From positions 8,667,143-8,731,142 of the forward strand of contig NC_079491.1 in assembly GCF_020520425.1 (NCBI RefSeq): a DNA stretch of 64,000 bases, in the 5' to 3' direction. The position numbers and the translations under genes are program-made. The notes beneath the pieces were generated by a model that was not told the origin of the DNA, did no database searches, and saw only the letters and a program-made list of their open reading frames with translations. Below are positions 46,525 through 60,748 of the stretch, piece by piece. The first letter of the stretch is position 1. Each line of letters starts with the position of its first letter. This stretch comes from Spinacia oleracea. Its lineage: Eukaryota; Streptophyta; Magnoliopsida; Caryophyllales; Amaranthaceae.

Positions 46525-47479
46525 TAGATGTTTAGCCTCATCATGTTGGAGAAAATAGATGCTAGGTTCAAATCCTAGTAACCGTTATTTTTTTAACCAC
46601 TTTCTTTCCCCCATTTATTTAGCTCCTTAATGTTTTACTTTCTCATTGTTTAACACTTAATAGTTTTTCCACCGTTTAACTATTTATTGATTTTAGTCTT
46701 CCCTTTTTTCATCTCTTTAATGATTTTAGCTATACCATTTGTGATTTTCTTTTTCACTCGTTTAATTTCAATTACATAGACATGTCATTTTTTGTGAATT
46801 TCACTTTTGTACCTAGCTAAGATTAGTTGCATGGGTTATATAATTTTTTAAAAATGAAATTTGTAAACACAAATACACAATGCTAAATGTCATATACTCC
46901 GTACATAGTGAAGAATAATATTTTCAATTCTATTGACATTTAATATGATTTTAATTTCATTAATGGTTTTTATATACACAGTTCACTACTCTCTTTATTT
47001 TTCTAATTGTTCTATTGTTTATCGAAAATATTGAAAGACTGGTAAATCGTTGATAATATAAATGAAGTGAGCGGTGGGTTTATATTTTAACTATTTGGAC
47101 TAAAATATTACAATGAATGTAATTTTGACCCATTTTGTTAATACCGAAAGTAAACTCTTTTTTTGGATCCTTTTTATAGCGGAATTGGACCCGGAATTTT
47201 TTTTTCCCCGTTGGTAGACTATATTTTTTTTATTCGTACCCCCATTTCTCAAATCCTGAATCCGCCACTGCACAAAACACAGATGATTAAAAATGGTGGA
47301 GTTTATAAACGAGGTAAAGTGAGAGAATCGACGAAACCCAGAAAAATTGAAGATTGACCAACGTACATAAACTTGATTGATCCCGAATTGGCCCAGAAAA
47401 AGGTCACTAATTAGCTATTGAAGTATTGAAGAAGATTATGTTCTTGCAATTACTTTATCAAGTTTCAATCATACTTTCT
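46525..47479. other. Gene-free stretch with tRNA-like and transposon-end remnants
   Basis: 46527-46590 has a tRNA-like T arm (CTAGG-TTCAAAT-CCTAG) and a weak D arm, possibly a SINE remnant. 47180-47275 ends in the inverted word CAGTGGCGGATTCAGGATT, a transposon terminus-like motif similar to 103-120. No gene. Confidence 0.4.
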
Positions 47480-47487
47480 ATTCCCAA

Positions 47488-48007
47488 CAGGACCCGTCCT
47501 GACATTTTAGGAGCCCGTAGCGAATCATCGATAAATGGACCTTTATGCTTAGTAAGAGCTACTAAAATTAAAATGCACATATATCCATATTACATATAGA
47601 GTTTGGGATATATTTATCTATCTTTTAAATACTTGAACCATATTTAACAACATAATATAAGTATACGATGCCGTAAAACAATTAGTTATGGAAGAAAGAA
47701 TGTTTAAATAATAGTTTGGAGAAGCCATAAAAAAGAAAGTACAATTAGAGAAGAAGTGGATATCAAAAGAAACGAAGAAAATCAAAACTACAAATATACT
47801 AAAGGAGAAAAGAGTATGTAGAAAATAAATTAAGGAGAAAGAGTAGAAACTATATAAAGTTAATAAAATAAAATAAAGTGTTCAACCAACTAGACCACCA
47901 ACATTTACCAAGTAATATACGATTTTTATGTAAATAACATATACGTTGAATTGTATATTGGGCGACCGCCCCTCCAGACCTCCATTTAACCCTCAGGGCC
48001 GGGACTG
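47488..48007. mobile_element. hAT-type non-autonomous element, 520 bp
   Basis: Ends CAGGACCCGTCCTGA and, inverted, CAGTCCCGGCCCTGA. Flanked by ATTCCCAA (47480-47487) and ATTCCCAG (48008-48015), an 8-bp duplication with one mismatch. No transposase. Confidence 0.6.
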
Positions 48008-48183
48008 ATTCCCAGGTGAATAGTGCTTAACTAAAATTCTAAGATTATAATCTAGTTATACAATTGAAATCCCGACAACAATGTCAAACATGGCGGTGGT
48101 GTCCTTGAGCAAACTTCATCAAGCTAAAATAATTAATTGGCCAAATGCTCTAATTTTTTGCACAAATTCTTATTTACAATGGT

Positions 48184-48467
48184 TGTACAATAAATATTGT
48201 ACACCAGAGTAAAAGTTGACTCAAAATGCTTAAAAGTTATATTTATATATGTAAAAGTTATCTATTTTTTAATGATAAATTTTTTCATTTGAATCAAAAT
48301 TATTTCTTCAAAATCACTAATAATGTATAAATTAATCATTTAACCCTTTAAAATGTTTATCTATCAACTTTTTATTTTTATAATATAAAAGTTACAGAAA
48401 AATAGGTTAAAGTTACAAAAAACTGTATAAAAGTTATTTTGGTGTACAATAAATTTATTGTACACCT
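48184..48467. mobile_element. Possible MITE with TGTACAATAAAT termini
   Basis: Both ends carry a palindromic word around TGTACAATAAATATTGTACA. The interior is AT-rich with repeated AAAAGTTA. No coding capacity; no convincing TSD found. Confidence 0.4.
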
Positions 48468-48543
48468 TGTGCGCGCAAGACCTTTTGAATTTTTTGTCAA
48501 TCCTCCAACAACCAAATACAACCTGTGTATTTATAAGTTTATA

Positions 48544-49619
48544 CTCACTCCGTCCCTTTATACTCGCACCGCTTTTCTTTTCGGGTCGTCCCTTAATACT
48601 TGCACTACTTCTATAAATGAAATTTTTTACCAATATTATATTATTTCTCACACTTACCTATTACCTCACCTACACCCCTACTCCCTACAAAAAATTATTT
48701 AAAAATTCACACCCCCACTCACCACTCCACACCCCTTACACATTTCCCACTAACTATATTTAAAAAAATACCCCAATATCAATTAACACTCATTAAATTA
48801 AGGAAAATTTGTCATAAAGGACCTTTTAAAACACAAAAATTGTGAGAAATGACCTTTTAAAAAAAAAGTTGTGAAAGAAGGCCCAATTGGGTTTTTTTTG
48901 TTGTGAATAAGGACCATAAGCCATATTCCGGTGGTCAATGACTGTTTTCCGGCGTTGACCATCACGTGACATGCATGTGTCTTAAACTTTTACATTTTTT
49001 TTTAAAAGTTTCCCTCCATGTTTCCCCCACCTCCCACCTAACTTATTCAGATCTTAAAAAAAATCGATTCTTGAAATTAGGTAACACTAAGAACCCTAAT
49101 TTCAAGAACCAAAAAATTGGAGAAATTTGAGGAAAAAAATTAGGGCTTTTAGTGTTATCTCGTACGAAAAGGACTGGCAAGCAATTGGGTTGCACGAATT
49201 TGGTTGATTTCAACTGGGGAGAAGAAATTCGTGGTTGGAAGGAAGAAGAAAATGGTGGAGGAGCAACAGAGCAGGAGAGAGAAAATCGATTTTTTTTTAA
49301 GATCTGAATAAGTTAGTTGGGGGTGGGGGAAACTTGGAGGGAAACTTTTTTTAAAAAAATGTTATACACGTGCGTGTCACGTGATGGTCAACGCCGGAAA
49401 ACCGTCGTTGACCACCGAAATATGGCTTATGGTCCTTATTCACAACAAAAAAATTCAATTGGGCCTTCTTTCACAACTTTTTTTTAAAAGGTTCTTTCTC
49501 ACAATTTTTGTGTTTTAAAAGGTCATTTCTGACAAATTTTCCTTAAATTAATAAGTCAATTCAAATGTCTTAAACTCCGCACCGATCAAACCGGTGCGAG
49601 TATTAAGGGACGGAGGGAG
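48544..49619. mobile_element. Stowaway MITE, split by a foldback MULE
   Basis: Ends CTCACTCCGTCCCTTTATAC and, inverted, CTCCCTCCGTCCCTTAATAC, flanked by TA (48542-48543, 49620-49621). About 335 bp of Stowaway remain when the 741-bp insertion is discounted. Confidence 0.85.
48802..49542. mobile_element. Foldback Mutator-like element, 9-bp TSD
   Basis: TSD TTAAATTAA (48793-48801, 49543-49551). The arms of roughly 280 bases mirror each other nearly to the centre: GGAAAATTTGTC, GGCCCAATTG, the GTTGACCATCACGTGAC block and the AGATCTTAAAAAAAATCGAT block all appear inverted on the right. The transcript would be a long hairpin. Confidence 0.85.
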
Positions 49620-49621
49620 TA

Positions 49622-50008
49622 ACATTGATTGGATTACGAGTATTTATAACATTAATTGTGATTTTTATATCGATCTCTTTGAAAACAAATTGTTCCCTTC
49701 ATATTTTGTTCGACATTGTTCTAACTTAATGTTATTAGTTTTCTAAGATTTTTTTTTTATTCATTCAAGATTTTATGAGATTTTAAATGATTCTAATATT
49801 TATGTGAAGATATTTGTTGTTAATTTATACTCCGTAGAGAATAAAAAAAAATGATAACAATGGGATTCAATAATCATTAATCCAATGTTTATGCATGACC
49901 GTTTTAAACTCATTGGTAATTACTTCATCTTTGTGGTTGAATCTTAATTGTTATAATCATATTTAGCGTCGAACGCCACTAATTTTATCATGAACAATGA
50001 ATCAACAT
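49622..50008. other. Gene-free stretch
   Basis: Resembles 29985-30275, as noted there. No gene. Confidence 0.4.
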
Positions 50009-50447
50009 TATTATTATTATTATTATTATTATGGGAAACCACCAAAACGTTACAAGCTTAACAAGCTACAAAGATCAAGTAAACTACAAGAAGTTGGTGG
50101 GGAGCCGAGATACAATCTGGGCCCCCACTCCTCTAGCTATGGCGAACCCGATCCTGCTGAAAATGTGGGCAGCTGCCCGTGCCCCTATGTCTTGAGCCCT
50201 GGAGTACGTCTGGACCCGTTTCAGCAACGAAACAGCCCCTTTCTCTAACTCCCCAAAAGAAGAGAAGGAAAAAGGAAAGAAATCGTAACCCAAAGCCCTA
50301 CAACGTGCCGCATACTTAACCTGCTTCCGCTGCGCAGCAACCGCCACAACCCGACCCGGAACGAAGTCTGACAACCCAGATTGCGTCATAGGTGAAGACC
50401 CAGTCAAGTCAACACACATATCTACACCGCCATCCCAAGAATAAAGC
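50009..50447 (-). pseudogene. RTE-clade LINE 3' fragment
   Basis: LYSWDGGVDMCVDLTGSSPM, then SDFVPGRVVAVAAQRK, FSSFGELEKGAVSLLKR and AQDIGARAAAHIFSRI end the ORF2 of plant RTE-type LINEs, which usually read GSSPLTQ...FVPGR...AQRK. The stop is at about 50084. A TTA run (tail) lies at about 50009-50032. It is 5' truncated. Confidence 0.75.
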
Positions 50448-50449
50448 AA

Positions 50450-50498
<49 letters not shown>

Positions 50499-52158
50499 TT
50501 GATAATTGGTAGATTCCATTGCATTGAATTATAGGGAAACACCGCTTAATTGATTACATTGTACAATGGTAATTGCTGAAAATTGATAGAAGGAGTTATG
50601 AGAGTGGGCTTTGTTTAGCACGACTTATACCCAAGCAATGAATTCATCGTTCCTGACTAGGCCTTGTTTTGCCAAGGCATCAGCCACCATGTTTGCATTT
50701 CTTCCTCTATGGTTGATTGTCAGGTTTAAACCCCCTTTTCTTGCATTGCGGATAAAGTTCAGCTGGAAGTTAAGATTTCAAGGCCCTCCTGAGTCTTCAT
50801 TACACCACCGAACTGCTTTTACTGAGTCCGACTCAACTAGTATGGGCTGCCCTTTTGTGTTCTCGGATGTGGAGGAAATCTGGATAGCCAGTACTTCTGC
50901 GCTGTTAATTTCGAGTGGTGGAACGGGGCTTGAGAACATACATTTAAAAAAAAACCTGCTGTCTCGCAACACACCACCAATAGCCGAAGATCGATGTAAA
51001 GGCTTAAAGGATGCGTCCACATTCCATTTAAGTTGACCCTCCACGGGCGGGTTCCAGGATGGTTGGATGCTAGAGGTTCGGTTAGCCCTAATGGTGCCAT
51101 TCGTGGGAGCCCAAGAGAGACATGAAGGATTCCTGATGATTTCCTCACTGGACAGTAGTAGGAGATGGTTACATGATTCCACGTGTGTACCGCATAGGAT
51201 ACACATTGACTCAGATTGGGGGATTAACCCTATGCGACACAGCTTGTCCCTTGTGTTGAGCTTTTCCAGTAATGCAATCCACATGAATACCTCGATGCGG
51301 TGAGGAACTAATCCCCGCCATACTCCATTAATTACGGTGTATGGTGATGTTGAGGTTTCCAAGGCTAGTTCGTGCCGAAATGACTTGATTGAGAATGCCC
51401 CGGCCCTGATTTGTTTGGGGTCCAGACGAGACGATCATCACTGTTTTGTGCAAGGCAAACACGGTTGAGCAGGAGCATCATGGCCGCATATTATTATTCA
51501 GTAGAGTGTCTAGGCCCAAAAGTTCGCCTCCAAGATAAGGCCCAATGCCATGAGTTTCCATCCCAAAAACCCAGTTCATTGCTTATGGAATATAGCCTTG
51601 TGAATTTAATCTTGAGCGGTTTGTCTCCCACCCATTTATCGTGCCAGAACAAAGTACTTGAGCCGTCACCCACACGCTTCCTTATTGTATCAGTTGCTAG
51701 TTTTTTGGCACTCGGGTTGTTCAGGATCCGAGAACATATATTCTTCCATGGACCCCCTAGGGGCGGTATTGAGAGATCGTGTATAGTGAAGGAGGGGAGA
51801 TAACTATATTTTTCTTGTACCACTTTCCGCCACAGTGCATTAGGTTCATTAAAGAACCTCCAAATCCATTTGAATAGCAGGCCCATGTTCTGATGATGCA
51901 GGTTGATCACTCCAAGCCCACCAAGTTTTTTGGGCCTTTCTATTAAATTCCAAGAAACTGGGATTAATGTTTTCCTATCAGCATGCCCATTTCAAAGAAA
52001 ACGTCTCTGTATTTTGATTATCTTTTCAATGATGCCTGATGGAATCGGGAATAATGACATGTAATAGAGCGGCAAGCTAGAGAGGGAGGATTTGATTAAT
52101 GTGATTCGGCTGCCTATTGATAATAATCTCCCCTTCCAGGTTTGCAGTTTTCTTTCCA
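50448..52158 (-). pseudogene. L1 LINE ORF2 3' part with RNase H, and (AAT)n tail
   Basis: Continues the L1 frame broken at 60121: [20 protein letters not shown], then WIWRFFNEPNALWRKVVQEK and FWHDKWVGDKPL. The zf-RVT part is VPHRIEVFMWIALLEKL and CILCGTHVESCNHLL, and an RNase H domain (KWNVDASFK, GGVLRDS, VESDSVKAVRWCN, GRNANMVADALAKQG) ends near 50617. Several frameshifts. The 3' end is an (AAT)n tail at 50448-50497. Confidence 0.85.
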
Positions 52159-52665
52159 CTAGTTGTTGGCCGACGCGCTAACGCGCGCCGTCCCCCAAGT
52201 TATCCAAAAAAAAGCGAAATTATTATTGTCATAATTCAGTAATTAAAATTTGAAAGCTTTTCCAGATTATTATTTTAGTATTAATATAGTAATTACAATA
52301 GTGATTTATGGTATTTTTCAAAGCGGGAGCATACAACACATTGACAACGTAAGCTTTTCGCCTACTTCTTCACAAAACGACACAGTTTTGAAAGTGTACA
52401 AGGAACTAAAGGGAGTGACATCATAGTTAAAATAAGTATAGAAAACAATTAACTATTCTCTTCCATAGCTGCAAAAATATTTACTGAAGCACTGACAAAG
52501 ATTCTTAACGAATACAATACCAAAAGACCGATAAAAAATAACAAGCCTGTCCCAATATCTTATTTTGCAAACTAAAATGCTAACACAATGCCACTGCCGA
52601 TTCCGGATCCCCTGATATCCTTGTTAGGGTAAGCCTCATCAACCTTGCAGGACATTGGTCTAACA

Positions 52666-53140
52666 TTATTCAGCTGATAAGGGAAGATGAGGGCTTAGGA
52701 GAGAGGAGAGTCCTACTCCTGGATTGGTGTATTGATATTGAAATGGTGATATAGAAACCGCGGTTGACATCTGCGTGCTAAGGCTAAGTGATAATCCTTG
52801 CAAATTCTGTTCACCATCAACCATACTCATCTGACTTCTAGATGTCAATTGAAGTTCCCCCAGCAAAGAATTACCCACGTTTTCACTCATGGACTGAATA
52901 CACATAAAATCCCCCGGTAGGTGGGATAAACATCATCTCATTTCTACCATTCATCTCAACACCATTTTGGGGATTCATTGGTGAAATCTCTGAGAATGAA
53001 CCAGGTGAAGATGTAAGATACATCATCATGTTGCCATGGAGAAGAGGTGACTCAGAGTATGATGCAAATTTTTGGTCCCTGACATAAGGTGCTGACAGGA
53101 CATCTAGCTGACCACTTGAACTCGGGTAATAAGTTGCCAT
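52666..53140 (-). pseudogene. BEL1-like homeodomain protein, N-terminal fragment
   Basis: Starts MATYYPSSSGQLDVLSAPYV, then RDQKFASYSESPLLHGNMMM, matching the N-terminus of BEL1-like (BLH) TALE transcription factors. GRNEMMFIPPTG ends frame one at a shift in the G-run near 52905. The next frame continues MCIQSMSENVGN, then QNLQGLSLSLSTQ and YTNPGVGLSSLLSPHLP, and stops. The SKY/BELL and homeodomain parts are absent. In a live gene it would act in the nucleus with KNOX partners. Here it is a truncated, frameshifted capture. Confidence 0.8.
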
Positions 53141-53453
53141 TTTGGTGTGAATTCTATCTTACTAATTCTCAAAAACAAGCACAATTCCAACAGTAGAAAC
53201 ATCTGCAGATATCTTGATATGTCATATGATCACAGTTCATGGACCAGTAACAACCTAAGATCAAACTGTAAAATGCATAATAACGATATCCATAAATAAC
53301 AACTCCGTACGTTGTAAATAAATTGTTTAGATCATAACTTCAAAGAGTTTGTCTTTTAATTACTAAGTTTGGCTACGTTTACACGAGATCATTAAACTTT
53401 TGAAGAAATTAAATTTAAATTCCTAATATTTTCATAAACATCTAAGTTCGTTA

Positions 53454-54513
<1,060 letters not shown>

Positions 54514-57500
54514 CTACAAAAGCAATAAAGAGAAAAAACTATAACACAAGAATGAAGGATCTAAAACATTAAAATAAAGTACGGAATTTACTTTTTTGAT
54601 GGGAGTATAGATATTATTTTAGCTATCTTTTCATGTAATAGAACTCCTTTCGTATAGCAGGGATACACTTAAAAGTTCCTTCCTAAATAATGATAAAGTA
54701 AGCACCCAAAACCTGAATAGGTAAATTGCATTTAAACATAACAAAGCATGTTCTCCAATTTATCAAGTAGGTCATCAAAATTTAACACGTCTGAGGGAGC
54801 TAGAAAGAGCTCCTCTAGGAACCAAAATGTTTGCCAAAATAACCAAATGTTAATCTCGGATACAGGGTCTAAGCTGTTCCATGTGCTTAACCCCCGCGGA
54901 AGATATTAATAAGTGTATGTATGATGCAAATCATGGGATACCACAATAACAGACTGAAGCAAAGCTGGTTTCATTTTTCTCCTAGGTACTGCAACTTCAA
55001 TTGACAGTAGTTTCATAACAAAATCTTACCAAGTTTACGTGCCTCTTCCAGTGGCAGCTCCTAAACATGCCTAGCGTGAGGACTAAATGCAACGAGGAAA
55101 ACTTTACCACCTCCTTCCAACGATCTTCTCAACTTTCAAACGCGCATTGTTCTGTTAAACCCGTGGATTTCAGAACCTCGGAAGAAAATGTCGGTCCCTT
55201 TACCAGCAACCAGATTTTTTATGTTTAATATTTTAGTAACTCTAGCTCTTATCTCTCTATGTCCTCAATTTTTTCGTTCTCTTCCTCTATCTCTCATCTT
55301 CTTTTCTCTATGCCTCTCTGCTGCTATGTCTTTCTATCATTTTTTCTCATTTTCTCTAATTTGTCTCTCATCAATTCAAACTTAAATGAAATGAATTCAA
55401 AACCATAATTTTCAGAAGAACTGAAAGAGTAAGGTGAATCACGAAAATATATTATTACCAGGAAAAGAAAACTACAAGAAAAATCACTAAGAATGAAGAA
55501 GCTCTAGAAAAACCAAAACAGTAATTCTAATCTCATAATTAGAAAGATGGGAAAATATATTTATAAAAATTAGTACCTTGCACAATGGCTTTGATTTGGG
55601 GAGAGATGGACATCAAATTGTAACTTACTCATTTAAAACAAGCACAAGGAAGGAAACTGTAATAAACCAACAAGGCACTGACCCACCTGTTTTGGTTTAT
55701 AGCAAACGCAACAAAAAGGGAGGAGCAACAAAAAAGGAGGGCAACAACACAAAAGTGGCAGGAGTTGGCACATAAGGGCATAAGGCCGTTACCACTACCT
55801 GATAACCGGAGCAACAGTAGCAGAGTAACATTAATGCACTTAGTAATATAAAATTATAAATAGTAGAGAGAGGAAAGAGAAAAGGGTGTATTGTATTGAG
55901 TATTGAGAGTTTTTGACCTAAAGTCACTGAATTAAGAGATTGATAGCCTAAAACTATTACTTTTGTAACCTTACACTTGAGTAATTCAGAAATCTATAAG
56001 TATTCTCTTCCATTTGCTGTGTTATTTGCTCTATTTTCTCTGTTATTTGCTGGTTGTTGTTGGAAAGAGCAGGTGTATTGCAGAAATACAGTCTAAGAAG
56101 GACACGGTCAACACCAAGACATCGTCAACCATTAAAACTTCAAAAATGATTGAATTAGGTACTAAATTCAGCCATGTCAGAAGCAACCTCTCTTTGAAAA
56201 TCCAACCAATAGCTGTCAACATTGACCCTCTCTTTATTTCACCTCATTTTCTAAAAATATCTTAATCCACCCAAAATCCTCTAATTAAAGATGGTGAGAG
56301 ATTACCCATACAGTTGGTGATGTTGAGGGAAATTCAGCACATCGCCCCCGAATTCAGGATATGGTCAAGTCAAACATTAAAGAAAATTGACTACCCCACC
56401 AAAAGTCACCTGGTTGCAATACCCAAAATTCAGGATATTGGCTGTGACTCTTGATTGCAATACACAAAATAGTAGTTCAATGATTACTCTACCAAAAGTA
56501 TCCTACTTTATTACAAACAAGAAAATTAAGACCAACAAAGAAACTTACATATTTTGCTGCAGTGGTGAGATTCCAATCAATTATTTTTTCTAAGTCAATT
56601 GAAGTAAATCAATTATTAAATGCCTTCTTCCCCTTTAGAAGTTGGTTCATCCCAGCATAGAAAACATCGACGTGCATCTTCACGGTTCAAATTGAGGAAT
56701 AGACATGTTCTTCTCCCTATTGAGCTCATGCGCACTGGATATGATTTCAAAAAACACAAAACAAAGTCAAAGAACCAAACTTTAGCAGCCCAAAGAAACA
56801 AACTGAGAGGATATAAAGCTTCTAGAATGTAATACAAGAGATATCAAGCCTGAAAGACCAGGCATTGATATCTTCAAATATATAAACAACGTGAGCAAAG
56901 AAGAGGGCTAACCATGGTAAACCTAACAATCAATATGAAAACTGAAACGACCCGCACTCAAAAGGGGTTATGAGAAAGATTTTAAACATCAGCGAAGGAA
57001 AGTGAGGAAATATTTGGCCTTTTCTTGACAATTACAAATCAAATGCAAGAGAAATGATTCTACATAAATGATAAAAGTGAAATCAAATTCTCTGAAAGCA
57101 ACACAAACCAGAGGTAACAAAAGTAAAAACACATACATGCACAATCACTCAAAAAGTGATCAAATCACCTAAAATATGTACATCTCATATCCAATTTTCC
57201 CCACTATACCATCGACGATGGTGAGGGGAAAGCTCTTTATATCAAGCAACTTATGAACACAAATAACGCAACTGGTCAACAGCTAGCAAAAACGTTTTGG
57301 ATACTACATTATGTTCGTTGTTCTTCCCGGTGTCGACTTACAAAACATAAAATAAGTTAAGTAAGCTAATGTTTGTGCCCTCCTATTCCACTTACAACTA
57401 AAACTTCCTACAGAACACTTCTTTATTCTTCTAATCCTACTTGTATTCAAACGAACAACCATCAAAATACACATCGACTTGTTCAATTTCATACCGATAC

Positions 57501-57722
57501 TCGAAATTGACCCCAACAACAACAACAACAAAAATTAAAAACCCCTGAATTAATTATTCTAAAACCAATTAATCAATGACTGACGCTTGCAATAAAATCA
57601 GACATAAGAACCCTAAAAGGCTGACTCCAACAAGCTACTTATGCCGATTTATCAAATTAAATAGACCATTAATTGACATTTCTAAATAAAATAATTGAAA
57701 AAATTGAGATTAAAACTCAAAC
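54514..57722. other. Helitron interior, no certain gene
   Basis: AT-rich with no confident gene. 56548-56590 (minus) could be a small exon (acceptor CTTAG, KIIDWNLTTAAKY, donor GTAAGT). An unplaced frame near 56620-56720 is unrecognised. Confidence 0.35.
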
Positions 57723-57892
57723 CTTGGAAGGGTCAACTTTCTGGAAGTTCTTGGCGAGGTAATGACACGATCAACAACCTCAGATTTGTTGAGGAAGGAA
57801 CATCGGTCCTCATCAGGAAAGTGGCGGTGAGAGAAGAGGAGGTTGAAGGAAGACGAAACCGAAGATGGAGAATGTTTTAGAATTGAGCCCAT
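57723..57892 (-). pseudogene. Mitochondrial acyl carrier protein, first-exon fragment
   Basis: MGSILKHSPSSVSSSFNLLF is a presequence-like N-terminus. SFLNKSEVVDRVIT follows and, after a frameshift, LAKNFQKVDPSK ending at donor AAG|GTTTGA. The words match plant mtACP (FLDKSEVTDRV...KNFQKVDPSKV). The exon with the DSLD phosphopantetheine site is not found. The frameshift lies between VIT and LAKNF. Confidence 0.75.
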
Positions 57893-59390
57893 TTCTCTCA
57901 AAAGGTGTTTCCATCTTTGGTGAGCTTACTATCACCGGAATTGCCCCTGCAAATGAAATACAACAATTTTTATGAAGAGTTAGTTAATTAACAATTAAAT
58001 TACTGAAATTAGGCCATTAAAAAAGAAAAAATTGAGATGTTTAAGATACCTAAAGCCAAACCCTAAGTTTCAAGAACTCTGCCTAAATCCTAAATCCAAT
58101 CCTTAAACCAAACTGAAAAAAAAAAAAAAAAGTGACGAAACTAAGAGAATTTGGAATAAATGATTCATGGAGATGAGATAAAGATTTAACAATTAAAACT
58201 CACCTCACAAACATAAAAACTAAAGCAACTCTATGAACAAAATAAGGAGGAAGAATGCCCGATTGATTAGTTTGTTGCAAAAGTAATTAAAATATCATAA
58301 GATCAGTAACTAAATCAATCCCTTGACTACAACTTAGAGTTTCAATTACATTGAGAAGCATTGGAACAATGAAAAGAACACCAAAGAACTGATGTCTTCA
58401 AAATTAGCAGAAAGACGAATTGAAGAACATAGTAGACCCCGAGCAAGACAGAACGATCCGAAAAGACAAAAACAAAAATATTAAAATACATATTCTGTGA
58501 TCAAGAATCACGAACTCAGTAAAAAAACCAAACACTGATGAACCCAGAAAACACTAATAAACCCAGAAAAGGAAAATAAATCAAAGAGGCTAACCCAGAA
58601 AGACGAAGAAACAATAAAGCATGTTCAATTAACAAAGGAACTCACGAAAAACTACAATTTATTAATAACTCCAATCGACAAAGAAATTCAGCTTTTATGT
58701 TTTACCCATCATCTAAATCTTTGTAAATACCCTAATTATTAATCATAATATTCTACAATCATCTGAGGACTGATCAACATAATTACACACAAAAACCAAA
58801 AATAAATCAAAAACCTTCTTTCTCAAAATGTGAAATCAAATGATTACACTTTTCTCATACACAAATTGCAAATTTTCAATCAGCTAAGTAAGTAAGTCAT
58901 TAAGCTGAAGCAAGTCAAACCCAGAATAGAAATTCATCAATATGAACACTATGAATCAAAGTACATCATCAAAACCATGATTAAATCAGAAAAACAAATA
59001 TTTAAAAAAAACTAATAACACTAAAAAGATGGGGATTTGTTATTTGAAGTATACCTTAAAGAGTCCCCCAAAGAAGTTGGTGTCTTAATAAGGGAACAAA
59101 GAAGCTTAAGATTGCTAAAAAGCATAAAAACCTTATACACTAAAGACAAACTGATCCCAAGAGATTTTGCAAACAATAAACCAACCCACCCTCAAAATCT
59201 CTTTTCAATCGTAAAAACAATGACACACCCAATTAGAATAATATACTCACTACAACCAACAAACTATACATTATAAAAATCCAAACTTTATATTACACAT
59301 ACGAAACAAAACCCTAATCACCAATCATTTCTTACACAAAATTAAATTAAATTCAAGAAACGGAAAATAACTAAAAGAGTGAGAAATTAC
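57893..59390. other. Helitron interior, no recognisable exon
   Basis: AT-rich; a possible acceptor lies near 57945. Nothing identified. Confidence 0.35.
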
Positions 59391-59819
59391 CTTGAGAAGA
59401 TCCAAGTCAAGAAGTTTAGCACCAGCTTTTGAATCCCAAACATCTTGTAACTAAATCAAAATCATAAATTAAAATCTAAATTAGAATCATAAATTAGAAC
59501 CTGGGCATAAATTTAGAAGCAACAATCAATAAAGTAACTAAATCAGAACAAATTCCACCCGAAGCAAACGAAGATTATCGCATGTTCCAGATGAAATCAA
59601 CATAACGCAAATAATGAAATCAACAAAACGCAAATAAAAATCAGATGAAATAAACAAGCAGAAATCACAAATAATGATCGAAGTAGATTGAATTAGAAAT
59701 GCAAAATAGAAGAACAAGAATAATAGATTACCGTTAGAAAGAGCGAAAATGAAGACGGAAAGACGAGAGAGCTTCGTAAAGTGAAGTTGATGCGGCACTA
59801 TCGATCCACCGGACACCAT
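59391..59819 (-). pseudogene. Two exons of an unidentified captured gene
   Basis: Exon 1 (59819-59732) starts MVSGGSIVPHQLHFTKLSRL and ends at G|GTAATC. Exon 2 (59443-59391) joins in frame as DVWDSKAGAKLLDLDLLK and ends at AAG|GTAATT. The intron phases agree. Upstream (59830-60060) is G-rich. The family is not recognised, and no third exon was found. Confidence 0.45.
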
Positions 59820-60120
59820 TTTTGTGGAAGATGAAAAGCATCGCCAAGTCTATGGAGTATGAATTGCAGGAGAGATGAGGAAAAGGGAAGAGAGCGAATT
59901 TCAATGGCGGAAATCGAAGAAGGGAGAGGAGGGAGAAAATGGGGGCGGAAGAGATGGAGTAAGACTGTAAGAGTTAGGGTTTTCCACGGGGTGAAAGGAA
60001 AAAGAAAAGGAAAGCACGAAGGAGGGAATCCGAAAATGAAAGCAAGTTTAAGGGCATTTTGGTCAGTGAACTATTGGATGAATAGTGAAAACTAAGTTCT
60101 CACTTTTAAAGGTTGTAGGA

Positions 60121-60417
60121 TTCGACACAAAATCGGATCCCATAGACTCAAACGTGAGGGGTTCCCACCTATGGGGAGGCCTAGGTAGGTGAAGGGGAGA
60201 TCACCAATTTTGCACATGAGAGACTCTGCAGCATGCTCGAGCCATGAGGACTCGACATTGATTCCCAGTATTGAACTTTTATGAAAGTTTACCTGCAGGC
60301 CCGTAACGGGTTGAAATATTATAAGAGTCTTTTTAATATTCATGAGGAACTCAATATCTGGAGGGCAAAATATGACAGTATCGTCAGCTTATTGCAAATG
60401 CGTGAGTTTCGTGCCCC
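60121..60417 (-). pseudogene. L1 LINE ORF2 fragment (RT), upstream part of the split LINE
   Basis: Reads THLQ*ADDTVIFCPPD (the YADD box with the aromatic residue replaced by a TAA stop), then GLQVNFHKSSILGIN, FTYLGLPIGGNPSRLSLWD and PILCR, stopping exactly at the Helitron border. The rest of the same frame is at 52158-50617. The LINE is 5' truncated near 60417, next to an (AAT)n run. Confidence 0.8.
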
Positions 60418-60425
60418 CTCTATAC

Positions 60426-60426
<1 letters not shown>

Positions 60427-60466
<40 letters not shown>
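60427..60466. repeat. TTA microsatellite beside the L1 5' truncation
   Basis: About 13 TTA units. On the minus strand it precedes the L1 5' end, so it may be target sequence or the tail of an older retroposon. Confidence 0.85.
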
Positions 60467-60467
<1 letters not shown>

Positions 60468-60748
60468 CTATGTCTCCTTTGAAAGATCCCGGTAAATGGT
60501 TTCCTTCAAAAAAATCCTAGCTCGTTATAAAGCCGAGCTTAGATCCTAGGGTCGTGTAATGGATTGGTTGCGTTCAAAATCAACATAGCTTTTTAATTAT
60601 AGCCTTTATTCCGACTATATTTAACAAAGACCAAACTACATCATCATGCAAGACACGAAAACATCATCTATATTAAATGATATTAAATGAAAAACGCGTA
60701 TTTAGTTAAAAAAAAAAAAATTGAAAAACGCGTATTTTTAAATATAAA
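60467..60748. other. Gene-free spacer
   Basis: Nothing recognised. AAACGCGTATTT occurs twice near 60685 and 60725. Confidence 0.35.

Noticed and set aside
50084-50542. A 152-codon frame as one protein
   Set aside because: Its isoleucine run is the (AAT)n tail of the L1 read in frame with the RTE fragment; two unrelated elements are joined by chance.
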